Source: Roseobacter sp. (GTDB lineage: Bacteria; Pseudomonadota; Alphaproteobacteria; Rhodobacterales; Rhodobacteraceae). Taken from it: a stretch of DNA of 19,253 bases. This document shows, in pieces, positions 1-6,990 of this stretch. The DNA is taken from assembly GCA_024636425.1 (NCBI GenBank), contig JAGXHB010000018.1, forward strand, positions 1 to 19,253. The letters are read 5' to 3'. Position 1 is the first letter of the stretch. Each line of letters starts with the position of its first letter. The notes beneath the pieces were generated by a model, which was given only the letters and a program-made list of their open reading frames with translations, ran no database searches and had not been told where the DNA came from. The position numbers and the translations under genes are program-made.

Positions 1-364
1 CATGCACACCCCGCAAGATGAAGAATCCAAACGTCTGCCCTTCGAGGAAGCCGCATCCGGTGCTGTCGGGCTTGAGACGCTGCTGCCTGCCGCCCTGCGA
101 CTGGTTCATGCCGAAATGCTGGATATCGCAACGCTGTGGCGCGCCCTGTCGTTCAACCCGGCCAAGCGCCTTGGTCTGCCCGGCGGGCGTCTGAGCATAG
201 GCGCGCCAGCGGATCTGGTACTTTTCGACGAGGGCGCACCGTTTGTCATGGACCGCGAAACCCTTCGGTCGAAATCACGAAACACGCCCTTTGACGGGAT
301 GCGGATGCAAGGTAAAGTCCTGCAAACCTACGTCGCCGGCACCTGCATCTATAAGGCCTCCTGA
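1..364 (+). CDS. pyrC: Dihydroorotase, C-terminal part (5' end outside window)
   Basis: This is the C-terminal 120 residues or so of an amidohydrolase that matches class I dihydroorotase, which interconverts carbamoyl aspartate and dihydroorotate in cytosolic pyrimidine synthesis. The visible part opens at His-Thr-Pro, just after the family's metal/catalytic TDHAP-type segment. It then has the family signature FEEAASGAVGLETLLP, followed by the NPAKRLGLP and GAPADLVLFD segments that form the C-terminal beta region of amidohydrolases. The family is normally about 420-430 residues, so roughly the first 300 lie upstream of the window. The methionine at position 2 is therefore internal and not a start. 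The stop TGA is only 3 nt before the plsY start, so the two are very likely co-transcribed. The alternative is a dihydroorotase-like non-catalytic homologue (PyrX); the catalytic residues that would decide this are off-window. Confidence 0.88.
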   Translation, partial: MHTPQDEESKRLPFEEAASGAVGLETLLPAALRLVHAEMLDIATLWRALSFNPAKRLGLPGGRLSIGAPADLVLFDEGAPFVMDRETLRSKSRNTPFDGMRMQGKVLQTYVAGTCIYKAS

Positions 365-367
365 GAT

Positions 368-979
368 ATGCCCCTGATTGAATCCTCTGTTGTCGTTCTC
401 GCCCTTTGGGCTCTGCTTGGTTACCTGATCGGGTCCATCGCCTTTGGCATGGTGCTGGCGCGCGTCATGAACCTTGGCGATCTGCGCAGCATCGGGTCAG
501 GCAACATCGGGGCCACCAATGTCCTGCGCACCGGCAACAAGAAGGCAGCCGCGCTCACGCTGATCCTTGATGGCGCAAAAGGCGCGGTTGCAGTCCTGCT
601 GGCGCGTTATTTCGCGGGCGAAGATGCTGCACAGATCGCGGCACTGGCCGCCATGATCGGACATTGCTACCCGGTCTGGCTGGGTTTCAGGGGCGGCAAG
701 GGGGTCGCCACATTCCTGGGCGTGCTGCTGGCGCTGGCCTGGCCTGTCGGGCTCGCCTGTTGTGCGGCATGGCTGATCGCGGTCTTTGCCTCGCGCATAT
801 CCTCCATGGGGGCGTTGGCGTCGGCGGCGACCTCGACAGTGTTTCTGGTCTTTCTGGGGTACGGATCCGCATTGATCCTGGGTATCGTGCTGACGCTGCT
901 GATCTTCTGGCGTCACCGCGAAAACATCCGACGCATCAAAGCGGGTGATGAGCCGAAGATCGGCGCGAAAAAGAGCTGA
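368..979 (+). CDS. plsY: Glycerol-3-phosphate acyltransferase PlsY
   Basis: PlsY is a polytopic inner-membrane enzyme that transfers an acyl group from acyl-phosphate to glycerol-3-phosphate, the first step of phospholipid synthesis. All three conserved cytoplasmic motifs are visible: GSGNIGATNVLR at residues 43-54, GHCYPVWLGFRGGKGVAT at 98-115, and the HRENIRR segment near 183-189. Hydrophobic stretches between them fit the five-helix fold. The length of 203 residues is normal for the family. The ATG start lies 3 nt after the pyrC stop, which suggests translational coupling, and no strong Shine-Dalgarno is visible. The lysine-rich C-terminal tail is typical. I see nothing unusual in the gene. 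Confidence 0.96.
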   Translation: MPLIESSVVVLALWALLGYLIGSIAFGMVLARVMNLGDLRSIGSGNIGATNVLRTGNKKAAALTLILDGAKGAVAVLLARYFAGEDAAQIAALAAMIGHCYPVWLGFRGGKGVATFLGVLLALAWPVGLACCAAWLIAVFASRISSMGALASAATSTVFLVFLGYGSALILGIVLTLLIFWRHRENIRRIKAGDEPKIGAKKS

Positions 980-982
980 GCG

Positions 983-1240
983 TTGGACGCCTTTCTGGCG
1001 GCCTTTGACGCGCTGCCCTTGGGCACCCACCGGGGTCACGTCACGGGCCGCACCTACATCTTTTCGAAGACGGCCTTCAACAACGGCAGAAGCTGGAAAC
1101 TGGTGGCCGAAGAACTGGGCGGACCGGATTACATCAGTCTCAACCTTTACGCTCTGAGCCGCGGACCCCGGCTTTATCCGTGCGAAATGCCCGCAGACAA
1201 AGTCATCGCCTTTGTCTGCGGGCTTACTGTAATACCCTGA
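983..1240 (+). CDS. Small conserved-looking protein of unknown function
   Basis: This is an 85-residue soluble protein that I cannot assign with confidence. It starts with TTG at 983, 3 nt after the plsY stop, with an AAAGAG-like Shine-Dalgarno about 7-8 nt upstream; no ATG fits. The N-terminus has an amphipathic helix (FLAAFDALP), then a beta-rich segment with VTGRTYIF, a SWKLVAEELGG block and a C-terminal PCEMPADKVIAF block. I recall similar small Rhodobacterales proteins carrying a doubtful 'peptide methionine sulfoxide reductase' label, but there is no MsrA or MsrB catalytic motif here. It is probably the last gene of the pyrC-plsY transcript. Its final codons contain a perfect 13-bp inverted repeat (1189-1223), and its TGA abuts the stop of the convergent gshA with no spacer. 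The coding call rests on frame length, position and composition. Confidence 0.7.
   Translation: MDAFLAAFDALPLGTHRGHVTGRTYIFSKTAFNNGRSWKLVAEELGGPDYISLNLYALSRGPRLYPCEMPADKVIAFVCGLTVIP
1189..1223. terminator. Perfect 13-bp inverted repeat, candidate bidirectional terminator inside a CDS
   Basis: The arms GCCCGCAGACAAA (1189-1201) and TTTGTCTGCGGGC (1211-1223) are exact reverse complements around a 9-nt loop, so the RNA hairpin would be very stable. The + strand continues with TTACTGTAAT and the - strand with ATTTCGC, so only a weak U-rich tract follows on either side. The hairpin sits between the 3' ends of the plsY-side transcript and the convergent gshA. That is the place for a two-way terminator or a 3'-end stabiliser, but here it falls within the last 18 codons of the 983-1240 gene. 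Confidence 0.6.
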
Positions 1241-2611
1241 TCAGTAGGAATAATCCGTGTAGATCTGTTTCAGATCGCCGTTCCATTTGCCGTTGTAATC
1301 ATCCATCAGCTCGTCCGCAGGCACCTTGCCGGTCTCGATGCTTTCCTTCAGCGCGTTCAGGAAATGCGTCTCGTCCGGGATCAGCCCGCCGGCCCCTGCG
1401 CGCGCACGCGCCTTCAGCCCCTGTTCGGACAAAGCTACGGCTTCGCGGGCGATGTCGTGCATGTTCACCCCGTTGACCTGAGCCTGAAGCCCGTCAACCG
1501 ACGCTGCCACCCGCAATCCTTCGCGCGTTTCCGCATCCCAGCCCTTGACCAGATCCCACGCGCCGTCCAGCGCGCCCTGGTCATACATCAGCCCGACCCA
1601 GAACGCCGGCAGCGCACACAAGCGCCGCCAAGGACCACCATCAGCCCCCCGCATCTCGATATACTTCTTGATACGTGCTTCCGGAAAGGCCGTCGTCAGG
1701 TGATCTGCCCAATCGCTCAGCGTCGGTTTTTCGCCGGGTAGGGCGGGCAACTGGCCCTTCATGAAATCGCGGAACGACTGGCCAAGTGCGTCGATATACT
1801 TGCCATCGCGGTAGACGAAATACATCGGCACATCGAGCGCGTAATCCACCCAACGCTCGAACCCCATGCCGTCCTCGAAGGCCCAGGGCAACATGCCGGT
1901 GCGCGCGCCGTCCAGATCACGCCAGACGCGGCTGCGCCAGGATTTATGCCCGTTGGGCTTGCCCTCGAAAAACGGTGAATTCGCAAAAAGCGCCGTCGCT
2001 ACCGGCTGCAACGCCAGCGCGACGCGCAGCTTTTGCACCATGTCGGCTTCGGACCCGAAATCGAGGTTCACCTGCACCGTGCAGGTTCGCCGCATCATGA
2101 CGCGGCCCATCGTGCCGACCTTGGTCATGTACTCGTTCATCAGCTTGTAGCGACCCTTGGGCATCAGATCCATCTGCTCATGCGACCATTCCGGTGCCGC
2201 ACCCAGCCCGATGAAGCCTGCGCCAATCCGGTCCGCAACATCGCGCACTTCACGCAAATGCGCATTCACCTCGTCGCAAGTCTCGTGAATGGTCTCGACC
2301 GGCGCGCCCGAAAGCTCAAGCTGGCCACCGGGTTCAAGCGACACGTTCGCGCCGTCCTTGACCAGACCGATCAGTTTGCCGCCTTCTTCAACCGGATCCC
2401 AACCGTGACCGTCGCGCAATCCCTCAAGCATGGCGCGGATAGAGCAATCCCCCTCGTAGGGCAGCGGCAACAGAGAATCCTTCATATACCCGAACTTCTC
2501 GTGCTCGGTGCCAATGCGCCAGTCTTCCTTGGGTTTGCACCCGTCCGCCAGATACTGCGCCAGCTGGTCGTGATGTTCGATCGGGCCGCCGCCGGATTGA
2601 GGGATGGACAT
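1241..2611 (-). CDS. gshA: Glutamate-cysteine ligase (plant/alphaproteobacterial type)
   Basis: This cytosolic enzyme makes gamma-glutamylcysteine from glutamate, cysteine and ATP, the committed step of glutathione synthesis. The 456-residue length and sequence match the GCS2/plant-type family, not the E. coli-type enzyme. Visible hallmarks are GTEHEKFG at residues 34-41, which carries the metal-binding glutamates, and SLEPGGQLELSGAP at 91-104. The start ATG at 2611 follows a GGAG element about 9 nt upstream. The gene lies downstream of the small membrane protein gene and rsmE on the same strand with short gaps, so an operon is plausible. Its TGA directly abuts the stop of the opposing gene, so any terminator must lie antisense to that gene; the hairpin at 1189-1223 is the candidate. 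Confidence 0.95.
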   Translation of the reverse strand: MSIPQSGGGPIEHHDQLAQYLADGCKPKEDWRIGTEHEKFGYMKDSLLPLPYEGDCSIRAMLEGLRDGHGWDPVEEGGKLIGLVKDGANVSLEPGGQLELSGAPVETIHETCDEVNAHLREVRDVADRIGAGFIGLGAAPEWSHEQMDLMPKGRYKLMNEYMTKVGTMGRVMMRRTCTVQVNLDFGSEADMVQKLRVALALQPVATALFANSPFFEGKPNGHKSWRSRVWRDLDGARTGMLPWAFEDGMGFERWVDYALDVPMYFVYRDGKYIDALGQSFRDFMKGQLPALPGEKPTLSDWADHLTTAFPEARIKKYIEMRGADGGPWRRLCALPAFWVGLMYDQGALDGAWDLVKGWDAETREGLRVAASVDGLQAQVNGVNMHDIAREAVALSEQGLKARARAGAGGLIPDETHFLNALKESIETGKVPADELMDDYNGKWNGDLKQIYTDYSY

Positions 2612-2671
2612 GAGGGGAGGCTCCGGTTTGATTTCACTTGACGGTAGGGATGGTGCGATTTCCGCGGGGTG

Positions 2672-3199
2672 TCAATGCAGCAAGGCCGATGCCGGGCGCA
2701 ACGACCGCCGTTCCCAGATCACCACAGACAGCGTCTTGTCATCGGCCAGCTCTGCCAGCATACGCTCTGTGCGCAATCCTGGCAGGGCCGCGAACGCGTC
2801 AAACAACGCTTCCGACCCTGCTGCATCCACGGGGATCATCACGGCATCGCGGCCCTGCTGTTCCAGCTTCCAATGCGCAGGGTATGATCCGCGCTCAAGG
2901 CTCAGCCGCTCCATTTCGCGCAGGGCGATCACGCCACCGGTCAAGGGTCCGAAATAGGCGATCTGTCCTTCGTCCACCTGAACGGCCCCTGCCCCCATTC
3001 CGCTTTGGCGAAACCGTCCGCGCTGCACACCAATCCAGACAAAGGCAGCGCCCCCCGCGATCAGCGCATACCCCGGCACGGCCAGCAACAGCCCCGGCCC
3101 AAGCACCAGCCAGAGCCCGAGCCCCGCCACACCGATGCCGCCCAAAACTTCGCGCCAGCGCCAGATTTCCGCCTTGGCCTCAGGCCTCAGAAAGCTCAT
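2672..3199 (-). CDS. Small two-helix inner-membrane protein, function unknown
   Basis: This is a 175-residue protein with a short charged N-terminus, two adjacent hydrophobic helices (about residues 18-40 and 42-58) and a soluble C-terminal domain of about 115 residues. That domain contains a compact beta segment around VQVDEGQIAYFGPLTGGVIALREMERLSLE and an alpha/beta tail. The topology resembles bacterial PH-like membrane proteins: a hairpin anchor followed by a small beta domain with a regulated surface. That is only an inference from layout. I recognise no catalytic motif. It lies between rsmE and gshA on the same strand, 60 nt before gshA, and a copy of an extragenic repeat sits directly in front of its ATG. 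The start at 3199 is the first ATG after that repeat. Confidence 0.75.
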   Translation of the reverse strand: MSFLRPEAKAEIWRWREVLGGIGVAGLGLWLVLGPGLLLAVPGYALIAGGAAFVWIGVQRGRFRQSGMGAGAVQVDEGQIAYFGPLTGGVIALREMERLSLERGSYPAHWKLEQQGRDAVMIPVDAAGSEALFDAFAALPGLRTERMLAELADDKTLSVVIWERRSLRPASALLH

Positions 3200-3205
3200 G
3201 ACCGT

Positions 3206-3264
3206 TTCCCATCTTCATTTTGCCAAGTAAACTCCACGGGGGTCTGGGGGTGTGAAACCCCCAG
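3206..3264 (-). repeat. Extragenic repeat element (hairpin plus conserved tail), copy 1
   Basis: On the - strand the element starts with a 7-bp stem (CTGGGGG at 3244-3250 pairing with CCCCCAG at 3258-3264, 7-nt loop). A C-rich spacer follows, then a conserved tail GGAGTTTACTTGGCAAAATG and GAAGATGGG. It fills most of the gap between rsmE and the membrane protein gene. A related copy lies in the same orientation at 8718-8751. I recall similar elements scattered through Rhodobacterales genomes, but cannot verify copy number here. The stem could also act as a 3'-end stabiliser for rsmE mRNA. Confidence 0.6.
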
Positions 3265-3293
3265 TCTCATCGCGCCTTTTTCGATACCACCGC

Positions 3294-4016
3294 TCACGTC
3301 CAATCCCCCAATATCTGCTGCCAGACCGTCAAAGCTGCCACAGCAGCCGTGTCGGCACGCAAGATCCGTGGCCCCAGCGTCACGGGGTTGGAAAACGAAA
3401 GTCCGTGCAGCCGGTCACGCTCGCGCTCGGAAAACCCGCCCTCCGGTCCGATGAGGATCGCCCAGGGGCCGCCCTTGGTGCCGTCCAGATAGGCTTTCTG
3501 TCCAGCCAGCCCCTCGTCACAAAACATCAACTGACGCTCCGCCGGCCACTGGTCAAGCAGGCGGTCCAGCCGGTGCATGTCCGCCACCTCGGGCACAAAG
3601 GTACCACCGCACTGTTCTGCCGCTTCGACGGCGTGCGCCTGAAGACGGTCGCGCTGGACCCGGCCTGCGTTGGTAAAGTCGGTCTGGACAGGGACAATAC
3701 GCCGCGCCCCCATCTCGGTCGCCTTTTCAACGATAAAATCCGTGCGCGCCTTCTTGATCGGGGCAAAGATCAGCCACAGGTCGGGGGGCATCAGCAGCGG
3801 CCGCGTCTGTGCCGCACAGGTCAGCACCCCGCCGCGCTTGCCAGCCTCGGTGACCTCGGCCAACCATTCACCGTCGGTGCCGTTGAACAAAAGCACCTGC
3901 GCGCCGACGCTTTGCCGCATCACCCCGAAAAGGTAATGTGCTTGCCCTTTATCCAAGGCAACGGATTGCCCCTGCCCCAAGCCATGCTCTACATATAATC
4001 TGATTTTTGCGTTCAT
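3294..4016 (-). CDS. rsmE: 16S rRNA (uracil-1498-N3)-methyltransferase RsmE
   Basis: RsmE is a SPOUT-fold enzyme that uses S-adenosylmethionine to methylate N3 of U1498 in 16S rRNA on the small ribosomal subunit. The 240-residue product has an N-terminal PUA-like beta domain (1-70), KATEMGA at 98-104 and EQCGG at 134-138. The knotted SAM-binding region holds LIGPEGGFSERE (188-199) and LGPRILRADTA (214-224). The open frame continues upstream to 4445 across ubiA. The family-typical start MNAKIRLYVE gives 4016. A TTG at 4034 in the same frame is preceded by AGGAGG (4041-4046, minus strand) at 6-nt spacing and would add six residues while overlapping the ubiA start; it remains a real alternative. 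The gene is divergent from ubiA with 12 nt between start codons. Confidence 0.94.
   Translation of the reverse strand: MNAKIRLYVEHGLGQGQSVALDKGQAHYLFGVMRQSVGAQVLLFNGTDGEWLAEVTEAGKRGGVLTCAAQTRPLLMPPDLWLIFAPIKKARTDFIVEKATEMGARRIVPVQTDFTNAGRVQRDRLQAHAVEAAEQCGGTFVPEVADMHRLDRLLDQWPAERQLMFCDEGLAGQKAYLDGTKGGPWAILIGPEGGFSERERDRLHGLSFSNPVTLGPRILRADTAAVAALTVWQQILGDWT
3994..3999 (+). promoter_or_regulatory. Candidate -10 element for ubiA
   Basis: A perfect TATAAT lies 29 nt before the ubiA ATG, inside the 5' coding end of rsmE. The -35 side is weak: TTGCCC at 3967-3972 is spaced 21 nt away, longer than ideal. Because only 12 nt separate the two divergent starts, the ubiA promoter must overlap rsmE codons, and this is the best match there. 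A transcript starting about 7 nt downstream would have a leader of roughly 22 nt. Confidence 0.4.
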
Positions 4017-4028
4017 AGGTTCAGATAT

Positions 4029-5027
4029 ATGCAAGACACCCCTCCTGCACCAGATGGCAGCGAGAATAGCCTCGAAAATGCCGCGAGCGGCGACCGTGTC
4101 GCTGATGCCTATGACGACAACTGGGTTGACCGCTACGCGCCGGCGTTCTCGCGCCCCTACCTCCGGCTCAGCCGGGCCGACAGGCCGATCGGGACGTGGC
4201 TGCTGCTGCTGCCGTGCTGGTGGGGGCTGACGCTGGCGATGCTGTTCGATCAGCAGCCCCGATGGTTCGATCTGTGGATCTTTGCGGGCTGTGGCCTCGG
4301 GGCATTCCTGATGCGTGGTGCGGGCTGCACCTGGAACGACATCACCGATCGTGACTTTGACGGGCGCGTCGCCCGCACGCGGTCGCGGCCCATTCCGTCG
4401 GGTCAGGTCAGTGTCAAAGGTGCCGTCTTGTGGATGGCGTTTCAAGCACTGGTCGCGTTCTGCATCTTGCTGACCTTCAACTACGCCGCGATTTCACTGG
4501 GGATCCTCGCGTTGTTGCCGGTGGCGATTTATCCTTTCGCCAAAAGGATCACCTGGTGGCCCCAGATCTTTCTGGGCATCGCGTTCAACTGGGGGGCCTT
4601 GCTGGCGTGGACCGCGCATAGCGGGTCGCTGGGCGCGCCCGCCGTGGTGCTGTACCTCGCGGGGATCGCCTGGACGCTGTTTTATGATACGATCTATGCG
4701 CATCAGGACACCGAAGACGATGCCTTGATCGGGATCAAATCCACCGCCCGCCTGTTTGGCGAAAACTCCTCACAGTGGCTGCGGCGCTTCTTGATGGCGA
4801 CCGTCGGGCTGATGGGAATTGCGGTCGTGTTCGCGCTGCGGGAAAACGCATCGTTTCTGGCGATGGTGCTTGCCCTTGGCGGGCCATGGGCGATGGGCTG
4901 GCACATGGCTTGGCAACTGCGCGGGCTCGACATCAATGACAATCGCAAGCTTTTGCAACTGTTTCGCGCGAACCGCGATACCGGCATGATCCCGCTGATC
5001 TTTTTTGCCGGCGCACTGCTGGCATGA
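4029..5027 (+). CDS. ubiA: 4-hydroxybenzoate polyprenyltransferase UbiA
   Basis: UbiA is an integral inner-membrane prenyltransferase that attaches the polyprenyl tail to 4-hydroxybenzoate in ubiquinone synthesis. Both Mg-diphosphate binding aspartate motifs are present: NDITDRDFD at residues 103-111 and YDTIYAHQDTEDD at 219-231. The RSRPIPSG segment follows the first and IGIKSTA follows the second, as expected. The rest is a series of hydrophobic helices, and the length of 332 is slightly above the usual 290-320 because of an acidic 40-residue N-terminal extension. An AGG lies 9 nt before the ATG. The gene is divergent from rsmE and is followed after 63 nt by the OmpA-like gene. The specific polyprenyl length cannot be read from sequence. 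Confidence 0.95.
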   Translation: MQDTPPAPDGSENSLENAASGDRVADAYDDNWVDRYAPAFSRPYLRLSRADRPIGTWLLLLPCWWGLTLAMLFDQQPRWFDLWIFAGCGLGAFLMRGAGCTWNDITDRDFDGRVARTRSRPIPSGQVSVKGAVLWMAFQALVAFCILLTFNYAAISLGILALLPVAIYPFAKRITWWPQIFLGIAFNWGALLAWTAHSGSLGAPAVVLYLAGIAWTLFYDTIYAHQDTEDDALIGIKSTARLFGENSSQWLRRFLMATVGLMGIAVVFALRENASFLAMVLALGGPWAMGWHMAWQLRGLDINDNRKLLQLFRANRDTGMIPLIFFAGALLA

Positions 5028-5090
5028 TTGCACGCCAGCGCCCCCCCGCGTATCAAAGCGGCTAATATCAATGATCCCAGAAACGAGCCT

Positions 5091-6989
5091 ATGCGTCTCT
5101 CCGCCCTTCTGATCATCGCGCTGACCTTTTCGGCTGCTGCCGTCACCGCCCTTGTCGCGGCGAATTTTTCGGTGACGCTGATCGAGCAGAATTCCGAAAT
5201 CGACGTGCGCGATGCGTTGGATGAACAAGGCATGACCTGGGCAGAGGTCGAAGCGGATGGCTTGCAGGTCACGCTTGCAGGAACCGCTCCGAACGAAGTG
5301 ATCCGCTTTAATGCGCTGAGCACCGCAGGGTCCGTCGTCGATGCTGCGCGGGTGATCGACCGGATGGAAGTCGTGTCGCAAGCCAATGTCGTCGCCCCCC
5401 GTTTTTCTGCCGAGATCCTGCGAAATGATTCCGGTGTGTCGATCATCGGCTTGATCCCGACGACGACGGACCGCGAAGCCGCGATTGACCGTTTCAACGC
5501 GATGGCCGGGGATGAGAACGTGGCCGATCTTCTGGAGTACGCGAATTATGCCTCTCCCGAGGGCTGGGAAGACGCGTTTGGCTTCGCGATTTCAGCAATG
5601 GAACGCCTGCCGCGTGCCAAGGTATCCGTGTCCGCAGGCAGGGTTGAGATCACCGCCATCTCTGACAGCGCCGAGGAAAAGGCACGGCTTGAAAACAGCT
5701 TGCGCCGTGCGGCACCTCCGGGTGTGATGCTCACGCTCGACATCGCAGCCCCGCGTCCGGTGATCACACCCTTCACGCTGCGCTTTCAGATCACCGAGGA
5801 AAAAACCGGGTTTGACGCGTGCAGTGCCGATACGGACAAAGCCAGCACCAGAATCGTGAAAGCCGCCACAGACGCCGGGGCCACAGGATCGCTGCGCTGC
5901 ACCGTGGGGTTGGGGGTGCCAAGCCCGCGCTGGTCCGAAGCGGTGGAAAAGGCGATCAAAGCCCTGGCCGAAATCGGCGGCGGATCGGTCAGCTTTGCCG
6001 ATGCCGACATTGCACTGATCGCCGCCCCCGGCACCGACCGTGGCACTTTTGACCGCGTCATCGGAGAGCTTGAGACAGCGCTCCCCGATGTTTTCGCGCT
6101 GAACGCCCGCCTGCCGGAGGAGGTTGATCCGGACGAAGGTCCGCCCGAATTTGTCGCCACCCTGTCACCGCAGGGCGATGTCCAGCTGCGCGGCCGCCTG
6201 TCGGACGAAGACCTCCGCGAACTGGCCGACAGCTATGCCAAGGCCAGCTTTGGCTCTGACAAGGTATATACCGCTGCGCGCATCGTCGAAGACCTGCCGG
6301 CGGATTGGCCGACCCGCGTGCTCTCGGGGCTCGACGCTCTGTCGAAGCTCGCGAACGGTTCGGTCATTGTCACGCCGTCCAATGTTCGCGTCACCGGCAA
6401 TACCGGCAATCCGGACGCCGGAACCCAGATCGCCACGCTGCTGGCCGGCAAGCTGGGCGAGGGTCAGGATTATGATGTGGCCGTCGTTTATCAGGAAAAG
6501 CTCGATCCGGTCCTGGGTCTGCCAACCCCTGAAGAATGCGAAGCACAGATCGGCAATGTCGTGTCGGAAGGCAAGATCAACTTTGAGCCCGGCAGCGCCA
6601 CGATTGATGCGTCCGCCCTTGGAACGATGGACCAGATTGCAGAGATTCTGGGAACCTGCGGCGATATCGCACTTGAAATTCAGGGCTATACCGACAGCCA
6701 GGGCCGTGAAGAAATGAACTTGGCGCTCAGCCAGTCGCGGGCGCAGTCGGTTCTCAATGAATTGCGCGCGCGCCGTGTGATTACCGGGTCTTTCGTCGCC
6801 ACCGGCTTTGGCGAGGAGAACCCTGTCGCCTCGAACGACACCGAAGAAGGGCGCGAGGCCAACCGGCGCATCGAATTCCGGCTGCTGCGCCCGCAAGAAG
6901 ATGGGTCAACGGACGAAACAGCGCTGGAAAATGCTGACAATTCAGGTGATACAGAGACTCCATCCGACACGACCCAAGAAAGCAACTGA
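5091..6989 (+). CDS. Membrane-anchored OmpA-family protein with three internal repeats
   Basis: This is a 632-residue envelope protein. Residues 1-25 form a signal peptide or anchor with no clear cleavage site. A BON-like segment follows at about 35-95. Three related units of about 120 residues come next, each with a tryptophan-led helix and a GSV-type strand pair (tryptophans at 159, 281 and 406). A C-terminal OmpA/MotB peptidoglycan-binding domain spans about 495-600, with INFEPGSA, GYTDSQG (532-538) and NRRIEF (591-596). The last 35 residues are acidic and low-complexity. The layout of anchor, BON-like repeats and OmpA domain resembles mycobacterial Rv0899, so a role in linking the envelope to peptidoglycan is inferred. 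I chose ATG 5091 because the anchor starts there; an in-frame TTG at 5028 would add 21 unlikely residues. The next gene follows after 1 nt. Confidence 0.88.
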   Translation: MRLSALLIIALTFSAAAVTALVAANFSVTLIEQNSEIDVRDALDEQGMTWAEVEADGLQVTLAGTAPNEVIRFNALSTAGSVVDAARVIDRMEVVSQANVVAPRFSAEILRNDSGVSIIGLIPTTTDREAAIDRFNAMAGDENVADLLEYANYASPEGWEDAFGFAISAMERLPRAKVSVSAGRVEITAISDSAEEKARLENSLRRAAPPGVMLTLDIAAPRPVITPFTLRFQITEEKTGFDACSADTDKASTRIVKAATDAGATGSLRCTVGLGVPSPRWSEAVEKAIKALAEIGGGSVSFADADIALIAAPGTDRGTFDRVIGELETALPDVFALNARLPEEVDPDEGPPEFVATLSPQGDVQLRGRLSDEDLRELADSYAKASFGSDKVYTAARIVEDLPADWPTRVLSGLDALSKLANGSVIVTPSNVRVTGNTGNPDAGTQIATLLAGKLGEGQDYDVAVVYQEKLDPVLGLPTPEECEAQIGNVVSEGKINFEPGSATIDASALGTMDQIAEILGTCGDIALEIQGYTDSQGREEMNLALSQSRAQSVLNELRARRVITGSFVATGFGEENPVASNDTEEGREANRRIEFRLLRPQEDGSTDETALENADNSGDTETPSDTTQESN

Positions 6990-6990
6990 A

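Noticed and set aside
3200..3271. 24-codon frame on the - strand ending on the membrane protein's ATG
   Set aside because: It is the translation of the extragenic repeat and its hairpin, so its overlap with the next start looks fortuitous.
4017..4445. Upstream 143-codon extension of the rsmE frame
   Set aside because: It runs antisense through ubiA and is Arg/Pro-rich, unlike any RsmE N-terminus. Only the six-residue TTG extension to 4034 is kept as an alternative.
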